The translations under genes and the position numbers were made by a program. A model generated the notes under the pieces. It was not told where the DNA came from and searched no databases. It saw nothing but the letters and a program-made list of their open reading frames with translations. From Fidelibacterota bacterium (GTDB taxonomy: Bacteria; Fidelibacterota; UBA8477): a stretch of DNA of 25,332 bases. Each line of letters starts with the position of its first letter. The stretch's first letter is position 1. Below are positions 15,829 through 23,885 of the stretch, piece after piece. The stretch lies in the NCBI GenBank assembly GCA_021734045.1, contig JAIPJR010000043.1, positions 1 to 25,332 on the forward strand, written 5' to 3'.

Positions 15829-16398
15829 TCAGGTAAGATAGCGCCGCATAATGGGGCGTGTTTCGGAACGCCGCGCCACTTCGGTAAATCCGCTTTTTTC
15901 AAATGTGGATGCAATGCCATTCCAGATAAAAACGGCTGCCTGGACGTTTCCCTGCGGATCTTTGGGATAAGCCTCCACGATTTTACCGCCCTGGGATTGG
16001 ATATACTCCACTGCCGCATCGATGGCGTAGTGGGTCAGTCCCCGACCACGAAATTTTTTATCCACAAAAAGACAGTTAATCGTCCACACCGGTTTGTCAT
16101 CCACCGGTTTTAAAATCCGACTGCGCGCCAATCGCGGTAAATCCTCTCGTGGGGCTACCGCAATCCACCCGGCGGGACATTCATCCACATCTATCACCAA
16201 TCCCGGTGTGTAGCCTGATGCCACCAGTTTTTTCATCGCCAGACGATTGTTCTCGCCAGCATTTGCTTCAAATTCTTTCGCCGACAATCGCCACCACATG
16301 CACCAGCACCCGGCACAAGCGCCCCGGGGACCGAACAATTGCTCGAAATCATTCCAAATCCGTGGCGTGAGAGGTTTGTAGGACAGGTTATCTAACAT
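15829..16398 (-). CDS. GNAT family N-acetyltransferase with Cys-rich N-terminal motif
   Basis: The 189-residue protein has a GNAT acetyltransferase core. Strand WTINCLFVDKKFRGRGLTHYAIDAAVEY (about 105-132) contains the acetyl-CoA pyrophosphate loop FRGRGL, followed by a short strand at about 139-143. The N-terminal GPRGACAGCWCMWWRL (about 23-38), with C28, C31 and C33, marks a recognised subgroup of GNAT proteins whose substrate is not established. GGGAG lies a few bases before ATG 16398. It starts 15 bases after the end of the dioxygenase gene and should be in the same transcript. Confidence 0.82.
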   Translation of the reverse strand: MLDNLSYKPLTPRIWNDFEQLFGPRGACAGCWCMWWRLSAKEFEANAGENNRLAMKKLVASGYTPGLVIDVDECPAGWIAVAPREDLPRLARSRILKPVDDKPVWTINCLFVDKKFRGRGLTHYAIDAAVEYIQSQGGKIVEAYPKDPQGNVQAAVFIWNGIASTFEKSGFTEVARRSETRPIMRRYLT

Positions 16399-16413
16399 GG
16401 GGAACTCCCAACT

Positions 16414-17210
16414 TTAAGCATCCCAGCGGAAGGCAGCCATGGATAACATGCCAAAAGTGAAACCGTCATGAATCATTTGTCCCGCGGGGGAATCACCCGC
16501 AGCTCCCAGCGCCACAATCAGGGGTAGAAAGTGTTCTGGTGTGGGATGGTTCCGGCGTGCTTCCGGAGCTGCCTGGCGGTAGTTTAAAATGGCATCAACA
16601 TTACCGTTTTCCACCACATTTTTCAGCCACAGATCGAATTCTACAGCGTAATCAAACCCTCCTGTACCCTCCGATTGGCCCATGAAATCACGCAAATTGT
16701 GGGTAGCGCCGCCGCTAGCAAAAATGAGCACATTATCATCCCGTAATTCGCTAAGAGCGCGGCCCATTTTGAAATGGTGTTCGTGGATTCAGTTGGCTGA
16801 ACGGCCAGTTGGAATACGGGAATGTCCGCGGCCGGGTACATCATGGAAAGAGGCACCCAGGCACCATGATCCAGTCCCCGTTGCGGGTCAATATCCACCG
16901 CCATTCCCGCTGCGTTCAGTAAACTTCCAACGCGCTCCGCCAATTCCGGCTTGCCTGGTGCAGGGTATTGAATGTCATAGAGTTCTCGTGGGAACCCGTA
17001 AAAATCATGAATGGTTTGATTCTGTCCGGTGGTGGAAACCGCCGCCCGCTCGGTGGTCCAATGCGCTGAAACGCACACGATTGCCGCAGGTTTGGGGAAT
17101 TGATCCCCCAGGGATTTAAAAAATTCCGTGGTAGGTCCATTTTCCAGTGGGAGCGTGGGTGCGCCGTGGGAAACAAATATGACCGGTAATTTGGTGGAAT
17201 AATTCGGCAT
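16414..17210 (-). pseudogene. DODA-type (LigB/YgiD) extradiol dioxygenase, interrupted by a one-base frameshift
   Basis: Two overlapping frames together encode one DODA/YgiD-like enzyme of the LigB superfamily, non-haem metal dioxygenases that open catechol rings. The first part (17210 down to about 16785) holds H15 in VSHGAP, H50 in SAHW and H115 in DHGAW. The second (about 16782 to 16414) begins EHHFKMGRALSELR and holds the fourth conserved His in GGATHNLRDF. Joining them needs one extra base near 16783-16785 and gives about 265 residues, the normal family length. The downstream frame is closed just before this point by TGA (16789-16791), so the shift is well bracketed. It may be a recent mutation or an assembly error. 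GGAAGG precedes the ATG. Confidence 0.85.
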
Positions 17211-17333
17211 GAATCAGCCTTCCTGATGTATCAATTAAAGCATGACCGAATTTGTAATATTAAGGTGACTGTCCAAGGGAAATCGTGCGGTGAAGAATTG
17301 TCCTTGAAGCAGGGGACTGGTTATCAACACTGC

Positions 17334-18281
17334 TCAGAATTTGGTAAAGGGGAGATCCAGTCCATTGACCGGTACGTGAATTTGGTAAACACAATTGGTT
17401 TCATCCTCTGTGAGAAAGAGTGTCCGTAAATCGGTCCCGCCGAAGGCAACATTACTGGGCTTCCTACCGGGTGTGGCAATTTTTCCCAGCATACCACCAT
17501 CCGGAGAGAAAATCACCACCTGCCCCGCACCAAAATGAGCCACCCACAAGTTTCCGTCCGTGTCAAAGGCCATTCCATCCGGATCACCACCCGGCAGTTC
17601 AGCAAAATGGGTCGGGTTCAGTAAATTTCCGTCAGGGGCAATCTCAAAGCGGGTGATGCATTGCCGGGCGGATTCGGCCACATAAACCACCTGATAATCA
17701 CTGGAAAAAGCCAATCCGTTTGGGAATGCCAGATTTTCGGCAGCCACCGAAACCTGTTGCGATCCGGCCGCAAGCCGGTACACCCGGCCATCCGGATTCT
17801 CTGTTCGGTAATGACCGGAATCGGTGAAGTAGAGATTCCCCCATCTGTCAAAAGCCAGATCGTTGGGTCGGGTGAACGGCGCTTTCTGATATCCCTTACT
17901 TACCACCTCAGAAACACCGGCAGCATCAAATCGGATGATCATGCCGTGTTGGAATTCACAGGCATAGAGTCTTTCGTCAGGACCAATGGCCAAGCCGTTG
18001 GTGTGACTCCAGGGAGATGATGAGTCAGCCGAAATCCAGGTTCGTGATGCTGTTTCAGGGAGCGAAATTTGCGTGATCCGTTGTCCGTAGCAATTGGATA
18101 CCCATAGCCGTTCCCCGGTCCAGACCGGTCCTTCCGGGAACGCCAAACCGGATGCAATCATTTGCCATTGTGAATCGCCGGGGATTTGCATTGGCCCCTC
18201 ATGAGTTTTTATGGTTTGATGGAAAGAACAGCCCGCCAGGGTTATTGACACCAACACAGGAAGCAGGTAAAATTTTGCCAT
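17334..18281 (-). CDS. SMP-30/gluconolactonase-like lipoprotein
   Basis: The 315-residue protein is a six-bladed beta-propeller of the SMP-30/gluconolaconase/LRE family, whose members hydrolyse sugar lactones or related esters with one divalent metal. Likely metal ligands are E50 in FPEGPVW, N140 in TRPNDLAF, N188 in FPNGLAF and D235 in DPDGMAF. Residues 1-18 form a lipoprotein signal with lipobox LAGC (Cys18), so the enzyme should be anchored to a membrane outside the cytoplasm. ATG 18281 lies three bases after the MFS stop; the nearest GGAG is about 14 bases away within the MFS end, which suggests coupled translation. The MFS partner may handle the substrate or product. Confidence 0.85.
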   Translation of the reverse strand: MAKFYLLPVLVSITLAGCSFHQTIKTHEGPMQIPGDSQWQMIASGLAFPEGPVWTGERLWVSNCYGQRITQISLPETASRTWISADSSSPWSHTNGLAIGPDERLYACEFQHGMIIRFDAAGVSEVVSKGYQKAPFTRPNDLAFDRWGNLYFTDSGHYRTENPDGRVYRLAAGSQQVSVAAENLAFPNGLAFSSDYQVVYVAESARQCITRFEIAPDGNLLNPTHFAELPGGDPDGMAFDTDGNLWVAHFGAGQVVIFSPDGGMLGKIATPGRKPSNVAFGGTDLRTLFLTEDETNCVYQIHVPVNGLDLPFTKF

Positions 18282-18284
18282 TTT

Positions 18285-19481
18285 TTAATTTACTCCGGTT
18301 TTGGGTGGCGTGAGTGTAGCTGACACCAACGCAAAAAGCATTAACGCCAGTACCATCCCCCCAATAAAGACACCGTTCATTTGCCAGAATGCGTAAACCA
18401 ATCCCATGATGAAGGGTCCAAGGGTTTGACCCAATCGCAAGACGGTTCCGTTAAGAGAGAGAATAGCGGCCCGTTGGTCCATGGGAGCCAGCCCGGTGAG
18501 GAGGGTGAGGATGCTGGGCATGTTGAGTCCCTGCGCTATTCCGAAAATCACTGTTGGAATCAGCAACAACCAGATATTATGAATAAGGGGTACCAGTACC
18601 AGCGTCAGGGCGTAGAAGATGAAAGCTATTTTCATCAATGTTCGTTGGGCAAACCATTTGGTCAGCCAGCCCAGTTGGAATGATGTGATAGCCGTGCTGA
18701 CGGAGGATGTGGACATGACCAGGCCAATGATAAAGGGTGGGGCGTGGAACTCTTCATCCATCAGGAGTGGGAAAAAGGTGAGATAAACCCCGTAGAGCAA
18801 AATGAATGTCCCCAGACTCACACCAAATAATCCCAGTACCTGCCGATTCATGAGATGTCGCAGGGTGTTTTTTAAATACTGGCTCAAATTTTCCGTAGAG
18901 GTGGGCTCGGGATTTTTAAGCCGGAATAAAACCAAAAACCCCACCGGCAGCGCCAGCAGCGGCAGAAGAAATGGCATATACCAACCCAGCGTAGCCAATG
19001 CGCCCCCGATGACGGGGTAGGTTGCGGTCCCGGTACTCAACACACTGGCGTTATACCCCATGGCAGCCGCCCGCTCCCGGCCGGAATACAGATCCCCGAT
19101 GAGCGTAATATTCAGGGAGCCAATGGCTGCAGCACCCACGCCCTGTAAAAACCGAGACGCCAGAAGTAATTGAAAATCCCGTGCAAAGAAGCAGGCGAAT
19201 CCCGCCAGTCCGAACATCATGAGCGATGGCGATAAAATTCGCTTGCGACCATAGCGGTCTGCCAGAATGCCTAAAACGGGTGTGAGAAACACCCCCGGAA
19301 GCGTGAAAAAGGTGATGAGCAGGCCAATATCTTTGGGGGAGATATTGAGTTGCTGACTGATTTTTGGGATGGCGGGGGTCAGGCTGGCGACACCCTGGAT
19401 GGCAATGAGGGTCACGCTGAAAACAATAAGCAGGTTGGGATCTTGCCAGAGCTTGGACTGCTGTTTTGGTAATTCTGTCAC
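18285..19481 (-). CDS. MFS transporter, drug/sugar efflux type
   Basis: The 398-residue protein is a typical 12-segment major facilitator superfamily carrier. It has the loop 2-3 signature GILADRYGRKRIL (about 72-84), a first-half GxxGPxxGG-like stretch (TATYPVIGGAL) and a clear second-half repeat. The substrate is not readable; the profile resembles DHA1-type exporters. The start is GTG at 19481 with only a weak AAAGA upstream, and no better start is in frame. The following lactonase-like lipoprotein gene begins three bases after this stop, so the two are one unit. Confidence 0.88.
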   Translation of the reverse strand: MTELPKQQSKLWQDPNLLIVFSVTLIAIQGVASLTPAIPKISQQLNISPKDIGLLITFFTLPGVFLTPVLGILADRYGRKRILSPSLMMFGLAGFACFFARDFQLLLASRFLQGVGAAAIGSLNITLIGDLYSGRERAAAMGYNASVLSTGTATYPVIGGALATLGWYMPFLLPLLALPVGFLVLFRLKNPEPTSTENLSQYLKNTLRHLMNRQVLGLFGVSLGTFILLYGVYLTFFPLLMDEEFHAPPFIIGLVMSTSSVSTAITSFQLGWLTKWFAQRTLMKIAFIFYALTLVLVPLIHNIWLLLIPTVIFGIAQGLNMPSILTLLTGLAPMDQRAAILSLNGTVLRLGQTLGPFIMGLVYAFWQMNGVFIGGMVLALMLFALVSATLTPPKTGVN

Positions 19482-19535
19482 AGGTTCTTTATCGTCAAGT
19501 CATTCTGGAAATTGGTGGAGGCTGCGAGTCCAATT

Positions 19536-20273
19536 TCAGTCAACAATCGTCACCGTTTTTTCCACCGCCATATCCAGACCGATACTCCCGCCGGCTCTAA
19601 AAGCGGCATCCATGGTGCCGTCTACGGAATAATGCAGGACCACCCGCACGGAAGAGATATTGGGGACAATGCTCAATAATCCCGGCGCCAGACTGTACAC
19701 ACCCGCTTCAGGCTCCCAGATCGAGTAGTTCTGAACGCCATAGGACATTTGATTATTCTGGGTGAAAAAATAATAGTAATCCAAAAGTTGTGGTCCCACC
19801 GAATCCACCTCCTGCCAAGCGATGGGCAGTGCGGAACTACGACTGTGAAACTCAGGTGCATAAATGCGATGTAAATTGGTCTTGGGCGCTTGAACCGTGC
19901 ACTGATAAACTGAGCTGTCAGACAACATTATGGCCACATTATACACCGAATCGGGCTGAATAAATCCCAGCGAATCAACAAATTCATATCCGGTAGAACT
20001 CACATCCAAAACCGAGTCATTTACCGTAATCCGCCCGTTTTCAACCAGCAGTAAATTGATGTTTTTATCATAAATCTGTACCCGTGCCGCATCCACGCGC
20101 TCATCATTACTGTTGATATAACGTGACAGGGCAATTACGGGCGAAATGGTACCCGGGTCGATGATGGTTTTTGTCTCAATACCAGATTCAGGCTCCGTAC
20201 AGCGGGTGAGCATAAAAACGGAAACCAGCATCAGCAGGTATTTTGCGGGAGATCCCAAACGGACAGTAAACAT
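19536..20273 (-). CDS. Uncharacterised exported protein, possible lipoprotein
   Basis: I do not recognise this 245-residue protein. Residues 10-24 form a hydrophobic export signal ending in MLTRC, with Cys25 as a possible lipidation site; Arg just before the cysteine is atypical, so lipidation is uncertain. The remainder is beta-rich. An N-terminal segment (about 35-130) resembles the first domain of DUF4249-like outer-membrane lipoproteins, and a second segment (about 145-240) contains IAWQEVDSV and VLHYSVDGTM, a fibronectin-like pattern. The start codon touches the stop of the upstream gene (TAA-ATG at 20276-20271), indicating tight co-translation with the 20274-20837 gene. Confidence 0.7.
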   Translation of the reverse strand: MFTVRLGSPAKYLLMLVSVFMLTRCTEPESGIETKTIIDPGTISPVIALSRYINSNDERVDAARVQIYDKNINLLLVENGRITVNDSVLDVSSTGYEFVDSLGFIQPDSVYNVAIMLSDSSVYQCTVQAPKTNLHRIYAPEFHSRSSALPIAWQEVDSVGPQLLDYYYFFTQNNQMSYGVQNYSIWEPEAGVYSLAPGLLSIVPNISSVRVVLHYSVDGTMDAAFRAGGSIGLDMAVEKTVTIVD

Positions 20274-20837
20274 TTATATTTCCTCAATCAGTTTTTCAAT
20301 GATAAGTCGTTTTTCCGATAGTGTATAATCGGTCAAATCATACATCCCGCTCTCGGCGCTGGTGGGAATCGACGCGTGGCCCAGCCAGGCACCAAGGGGA
20401 GTCGTAATTAAAAACACCCAGAAATTGTCGTAAAAAACCTCAGTGATGAGACCGTTTAATCCCGGGTCTGTTCCGCCCGGTTTACCGGCTATGATGGCCG
20501 AAACAGGAATGGCGGCAAAAAATCCCATGAGAGCGCCAACCGCTTCCGGTCGTTCCGTCCGGAGATACACCTTGTTAATGCCGACAATATGCTCAATGGG
20601 AATCGTCCATTGGTTTGTGTTGCGCTGGACCGCCAGTGCCGGGCTCTCACGATTACCGATATAGTCTGTGGATTGTACCCACAAAAGACTGTCTTCTACG
20701 GCCACCAACCGGATATTGCGATCCAGGCGCGAGGCACCTGCGCGGGTGGAGGTGATTTCCCACAACTGCGCCCGGGAAGGTGTGACCAGGAGTAAAATGC
20801 CCAGTAGCGTCATCATCAGTTTTGTCGGTTTAAACAT
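20274..20837 (-). CDS. Uncharacterised exported protein with glycine-rich hydrophobic segments
   Basis: This 187-residue product is unknown. A signal peptide (about 1-23, ending PSRAQ) is followed by a beta-rich stretch (WEITSTRAGASRLDRNIRL...SLLWVQSTD...WTIPIEHIVGINKV). Two hydrophobic glycine/alanine-rich segments come next (about 96-117 and 133-155), like the glycine-zipper modules attached to small exported proteins. The C-terminus (about 167-187) is a charged helix. It lies 19 bases after the upstream exported gene and directly abuts the next. It probably sits at a membrane on the periplasmic side. No catalytic motif was seen. Confidence 0.7.
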   Translation of the reverse strand: MFKPTKLMMTLLGILLLVTPSRAQLWEITSTRAGASRLDRNIRLVAVEDSLLWVQSTDYIGNRESPALAVQRNTNQWTIPIEHIVGINKVYLRTERPEAVGALMGFFAAIPVSAIIAGKPGGTDPGLNGLITEVFYDNFWVFLITTPLGAWLGHASIPTSAESGMYDLTDYTLSEKRLIIEKLIEEI

Positions 20838-20856
20838 GCCTCTTTCCCAAAAAACA

Positions 20857-21429
20857 TCAGCGCGTGGCTGACTGCATTCGGATATAAAACTGATAACCAG
20901 CTACGTTGGGAACAACTTGCTTTTTTATGTCGATTCCTGCGCTTTGCAATGCGTTTAAAAGTGCGTTTAAGCCACAATTGTCCGTAATAATCTGCCAGCG
21001 CCCCCGTTCACTCTCCGGGTAACTGGTAAGCGTCTGAAGCGCTAGGTAACGCTGTTTATCGTTTTGATATATAATCTGGGTTTGATGTGTCATCTGATCG
21101 TCGTCGTCCGCACTCATGACGATCAGTGTATCAATGACCAGCACTGCGCCAAACTGATGCCGGGCCGTTTCCCGGTATCCCTCGGCGTTTTCCGTAGTGA
21201 TGCTCTCCAGATAAGTCTCTTTGGACCGCGCCAACTCGCTTAATGCCGAAAGAACCGCCGTGGAAAAATCTTCGCCACTTCCAAATCCCAACAGGATGCT
21301 GTCCGACCGCTGGTCAGGTTGATACCAGAACGGTGTTGTCTCCGGTTGGGCAGACAGGGGAAGTACGGTGAGTAATCCCAAGACCATAACCGTTGCGAAC
21401 AGGCTGGAGCGAAAAGTGTGTTGACGCAT
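20857..21429 (-). CDS. Uncharacterised exported protein, LPP20-like
   Basis: I chose ATG 21429 over the upstream GTG at 21450, because AAGGAG (21436-21441) lies six bases before it. The 190-residue product has a clear signal peptide (1-28, ending LSAQP). The mature part starts PFWYQPD...ILLGFGSGEDFSTAVLSALSELARSKETYLES, which resembles LPP20-type proteins: short aromatic start, GxG turn, then an alanine-rich helix. That match is tentative. The rest is mixed alpha/beta and ends GYQFYIRMQ. It is the first gene of a three-gene exported cassette and follows the proS terminator. Confidence 0.72.
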   Translation of the reverse strand: MRQHTFRSSLFATVMVLGLLTVLPLSAQPETTPFWYQPDQRSDSILLGFGSGEDFSTAVLSALSELARSKETYLESITTENAEGYRETARHQFGAVLVIDTLIVMSADDDDQMTHQTQIIYQNDKQRYLALQTLTSYPESERGRWQIITDNCGLNALLNALQSAGIDIKKQVVPNVAGYQFYIRMQSATR

Positions 21430-21519
21430 AGCGAACTCCTTGTTCCTCACAGGTAATCACGTGCTGAGAAACGTAATCTCCCCGATAGGGAATTGGAACC
21501 ACAGAAACAGATGAATTAA

Positions 21520-21545
21520 AAACGCCCCTGAAATCAGAGGCGTTT
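21520..21545 (-). terminator. Intrinsic terminator after proS
   Basis: Read on the minus strand, AAACGCC (21545-21539) and GGCGTTT (21526-21520) form the outer stem. An inner three-pair CTG/CAG helix lies beyond one mismatch, and a TTTTTAATT run follows. It sits 24 bases beyond the proS stop and before the exported cassette. The A/T-flanked stem could also work in the other direction, but no plus-strand gene ends here. Confidence 0.8.
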
Positions 21546-21568
21546 AGACAGGATTCGAACTGGCGGGA

Positions 21569-23002
21569 CTAATACGCTTTGGCGAAAATCACCTCGTATT
21601 TGGCGGGTTCGCCGGAAAAAATGCATTTCCCCGGGTCGTCCGGCTGATCAAACGGGATATTGCGGATGGTTGCTTTGGTGGCTTCCTTAATCTTTTCCTC
21701 CACCACAGCATCACCATTCCAGCCGGCCCGGATGAATCCGCCTTTTTCACTGATAATGGTTTCAAATTCATCCCAGCTGGAGGCCCGGCGGGTGTTATCC
21801 TCACGGAATTGCAGTGCCCGATCAAAAATCGCCTGCTGGACGTCTGTCAGCCTTTCAGGCATGCTTTCAGCCAGTCCTTTCAAGGGTAAAAATGACTTTT
21901 CACCATTATAGCGGGTAACCACCACCGCCTGCTGTTTTTCCACATCCTTCGGTCCCAGTTCAATGCGAACCGGCACACCCCGCATTTCCCATTCGTTGAA
22001 TTTGAATCCAGGCGAGCTGGTTTCGTCATCATCCACTTTCACCCGTACACCGGCTTCCCGAAGGTCTGTGACCAGCTTATCCACCTCAGCCAGGACCGCT
22101 TTTTTCTGATCGTCATCCCGGAAAATAGGAATAATGACCACCTGATACGGTGCAATTTTCGGTGGGAGGATGAGTCCTTTGTCATCACCGTGGGTCATAA
22201 TGATGCCGCCGATGAGGCGTGTGCTCACACCCCAGCTGGTGGCGTACACAAATTCCGGCTCATTGTTTGGGTTCTGAAAGGTCACATCAAACGCTTTGGC
22301 AAAATTCTGACCCAGATTGTGACTTGTACCGGCCTGCAATGCCCGGGTATCCCGCATCATGGCTTCGATAGAATAGGTGGCAACAGCGCCGGCGAATTTT
22401 TCACTCTCCGATTTGCGCCCGGTAATTACCGGCATGGCCATCCACTCCTCCGCAAACGTTTTGTACACATTCAGCATGCGCTGTGTCTCTTCTTCCGCCT
22501 CTTCCGGTGTGGCGTGGGCGGTATGGCCTTCCTGCCATAAGAATTCCGTAGTTCGGAGGAACAGACGGGTTCGCATTTCCCATCGGACAACATTGGCCCA
22601 CTGGTTGATGAGCAGGGGCAGGTCGCGGTAGGAATTAATCCATTTTTTATACATGTGCCAGATGATGGTCTCGGATGTGGGGCGCACCACCAGCGGTTCT
22701 TCCAGTTCCTTGCCGCCGGCATGAGTAACCACTGCCACTTCCGGTGCGAACCCTTCCACATGGTCAGCTTCTTTTTTCAGGAAGGATTCGGGGATGAACA
22801 TGGGAAAGTAGGCATTCACATGACCGGTTGCTTTGAACAGGCCATCCAAACCGCTCTGAATTGCCTCCCAAATCGCGTACCCATACGGTCGGATGACCAT
22901 GGTTCCCTTTACCGGACCATAATCTGCCAATTCCGCTTTCTGTACCACATCGGTATACCAACGGGAAAAATCATCACGCTGTTTGGTTACGCCTTTTGAC
23001 AC
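21569..23002 (-). CDS. proS: Proline--tRNA ligase, type 3 (archaeal/eukaryotic-like)
   Basis: The 477-residue protein charges tRNA-Pro. It lacks the bacterial editing insertion and ends in FAKAY, both features of the archaeal/eukaryotic-like ProRS type. Class II motifs include VRPTSETI (106-113), R140-WEMRTR and [15 protein letters not shown] (151-165). The C-terminal domain, normally a four-cysteine zinc site, keeps only one Cys (GKCIFSGEP); the other positions read [15 protein letters not shown] and IRNIPFD, so zinc binding is probably lost. GTG 23002 is preceded by AAAGGAG at seven bases, which fixes the start. Confidence 0.96.
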   Translation of the reverse strand: MSKGVTKQRDDFSRWYTDVVQKAELADYGPVKGTMVIRPYGYAIWEAIQSGLDGLFKATGHVNAYFPMFIPESFLKKEADHVEGFAPEVAVVTHAGGKELEEPLVVRPTSETIIWHMYKKWINSYRDLPLLINQWANVVRWEMRTRLFLRTTEFLWQEGHTAHATPEEAEEETQRMLNVYKTFAEEWMAMPVITGRKSESEKFAGAVATYSIEAMMRDTRALQAGTSHNLGQNFAKAFDVTFQNPNNEPEFVYATSWGVSTRLIGGIIMTHGDDKGLILPPKIAPYQVVIIPIFRDDDQKKAVLAEVDKLVTDLREAGVRVKVDDDETSSPGFKFNEWEMRGVPVRIELGPKDVEKQQAVVVTRYNGEKSFLPLKGLAESMPERLTDVQQAIFDRALQFREDNTRRASSWDEFETIISEKGGFIRAGWNGDAVVEEKIKEATKATIRNIPFDQPDDPGKCIFSGEPAKYEVIFAKAY

Positions 23003-23396
23003 CGTTTCACTCCTTTACTGCCGGTCGCGTCCCACCCAAATCTTAAGTTCCTTGGTATGAGGGACATCTTCCCAATGAACCGCCAATCATAACGATTCAA
23101 GGCTCTGAAACCAAGGGCGAGATGGGGCTGTAGTTGAACCGGAAGTGGGCTTGATGAAAATCATTTTCATATAAGTGAATCAAGCCTGGTGGCTTATTTG
23201 ACGACATTTTACGCACCGCTTCCTGTCCGCTCAATATCCTGTAGATAGATGCTTTAAGACCCAATATCTATTGATTTTTCAGGAATTCCATGGCGCAAGA
23301 GGCATTGGTGGGGAAATGATTTCGGTCTATCTTTGCGCTTACCATGAATTTTATCATAATCCATCATTATCATTCCCAACTTGCCGGAGACGTCAC
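23003..23396. other. Divergent intergenic region between proS and TPM gene
   Basis: This 394-base stretch separates proS (minus) from the TPM-domain gene (plus). A reading frame extends upstream of the TPM gene to 23271, but it is unlikely to be coding, because the SD supports ATG 23397. A strong inverted repeat lies at 23148-23186. No tRNA or riboswitch was recognised. The proS leader contains GGGTGGGACGCGACC (minus strand, about 23036-23022), which resembles a T-box core but fails other tests. Confidence 0.5.
23148..23186. repeat. Inverted repeat in the proS/TPM intergenic region
   Basis: GGCTTGAT (23148-23155) pairs with ATCAAGCC (23179-23186), a perfect 8-bp outer stem. Inside, TGAAAA (23155-23160), TCA and TTTTCA (23164-23169) can form a second small hairpin that shares one base with the outer arm. 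It could be a protein-binding site, a regulatory leader for either divergent gene, or a copy of a dispersed repeat. Confidence 0.5.
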
Positions 23397-23882
23397 ATGA
23401 AAAAAGCAGAAAAACTGGCGCGCGAGATGTTTTCCCCGGATGATTTAGAAGCCATCCAGAATGCCATTAAAACATTTGAACTGCGTACCAGTGGTGAAAT
23501 TGTGGTGTCATTCAACACTTCATCTGCCGGACAGCCGTACAAAACCGCCCGGCGGATTTTCGCCAAACACAATCTCCATAAGACCCGGGAGCGCAACGCA
23601 ACCCTAATCGTGCTCTATCCCCGTGAGCAAAAATTCGCCGTGGTGGGCGACGAAGGCATTCATGCCAGGGTACCGGAAAATTTTTGGGATGATGTGGTTG
23701 CTGAAATGACTCAACATTTCCAGGCTGGTGACATGCGGACAGGGCTGGTAAAAGGGATTAACCGGTTAGGAGAAAAATTGGCGGAGTACTTTCCCTACCA
23801 GGCGGATGATGTGAATGAAATCAGCAATGACTTTCGATTTGAAGGCGATTCCGATTCTGGTTCAGCAGACAAACAGGAGTAG
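23397..23882 (+). CDS. TPM-domain protein, cytoplasmic short form
   Basis: The start is set by GGAG (23386-23389), seven bases before ATG 23397, giving 161 residues. The protein is a single TPM domain (TLP18.3/Psb32/MOLO-1, PF04536): FSPDDLEAIQNAIKTFELRT, SGEIVVSF, a middle part RERNATLIVLYPREQKFAVVGDEGIHARV, and a C-terminal helix (VVAEMTQHFQAGDMRTGLVKGI). No signal peptide or membrane helix is present, unlike the YgcG-type membrane forms. Plant homologues have phosphatase-like activity; bacterial function is unsettled. It overlaps no gene and is followed three bases later by the uridine-kinase-like gene, so the two are co-transcribed. Confidence 0.85.
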   Translation: MKKAEKLAREMFSPDDLEAIQNAIKTFELRTSGEIVVSFNTSSAGQPYKTARRIFAKHNLHKTRERNATLIVLYPREQKFAVVGDEGIHARVPENFWDDVVAEMTQHFQAGDMRTGLVKGINRLGEKLAEYFPYQADDVNEISNDFRFEGDSDSGSADKQE

Positions 23883-23885
23883 GTC

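Noticed and set aside
17226-17429. Possible small gene (67 codons) on the plus strand between the lactonase and dioxygenase genes
   Set aside because: It runs into the antisense 3' end of the lactonase-like gene, has no SD, and matches no family.
21546-21568. tRNA T-arm-like word (AGTTCGAATCCTG on the minus strand) after the proS stop
   Set aside because: The five-pair T-stem does not form, and no acceptor, D or anticodon arm can be placed because the preceding bases are proS coding sequence.
23018-23040. T-box-like core (GGGTGGGACGCGACC on the minus strand) just before proS
   Set aside because: It lacks one C of the ACCGCG consensus, the UGGN base would be G and not match the A discriminator of tRNA-Pro, and no Stem I specifier or terminator pair was found upstream.
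23271-23396. N-terminal extension of the TPM-domain protein from 23271
   Set aside because: The 42 extra residues have no domain or signal character, and a good SD precedes ATG 23397.
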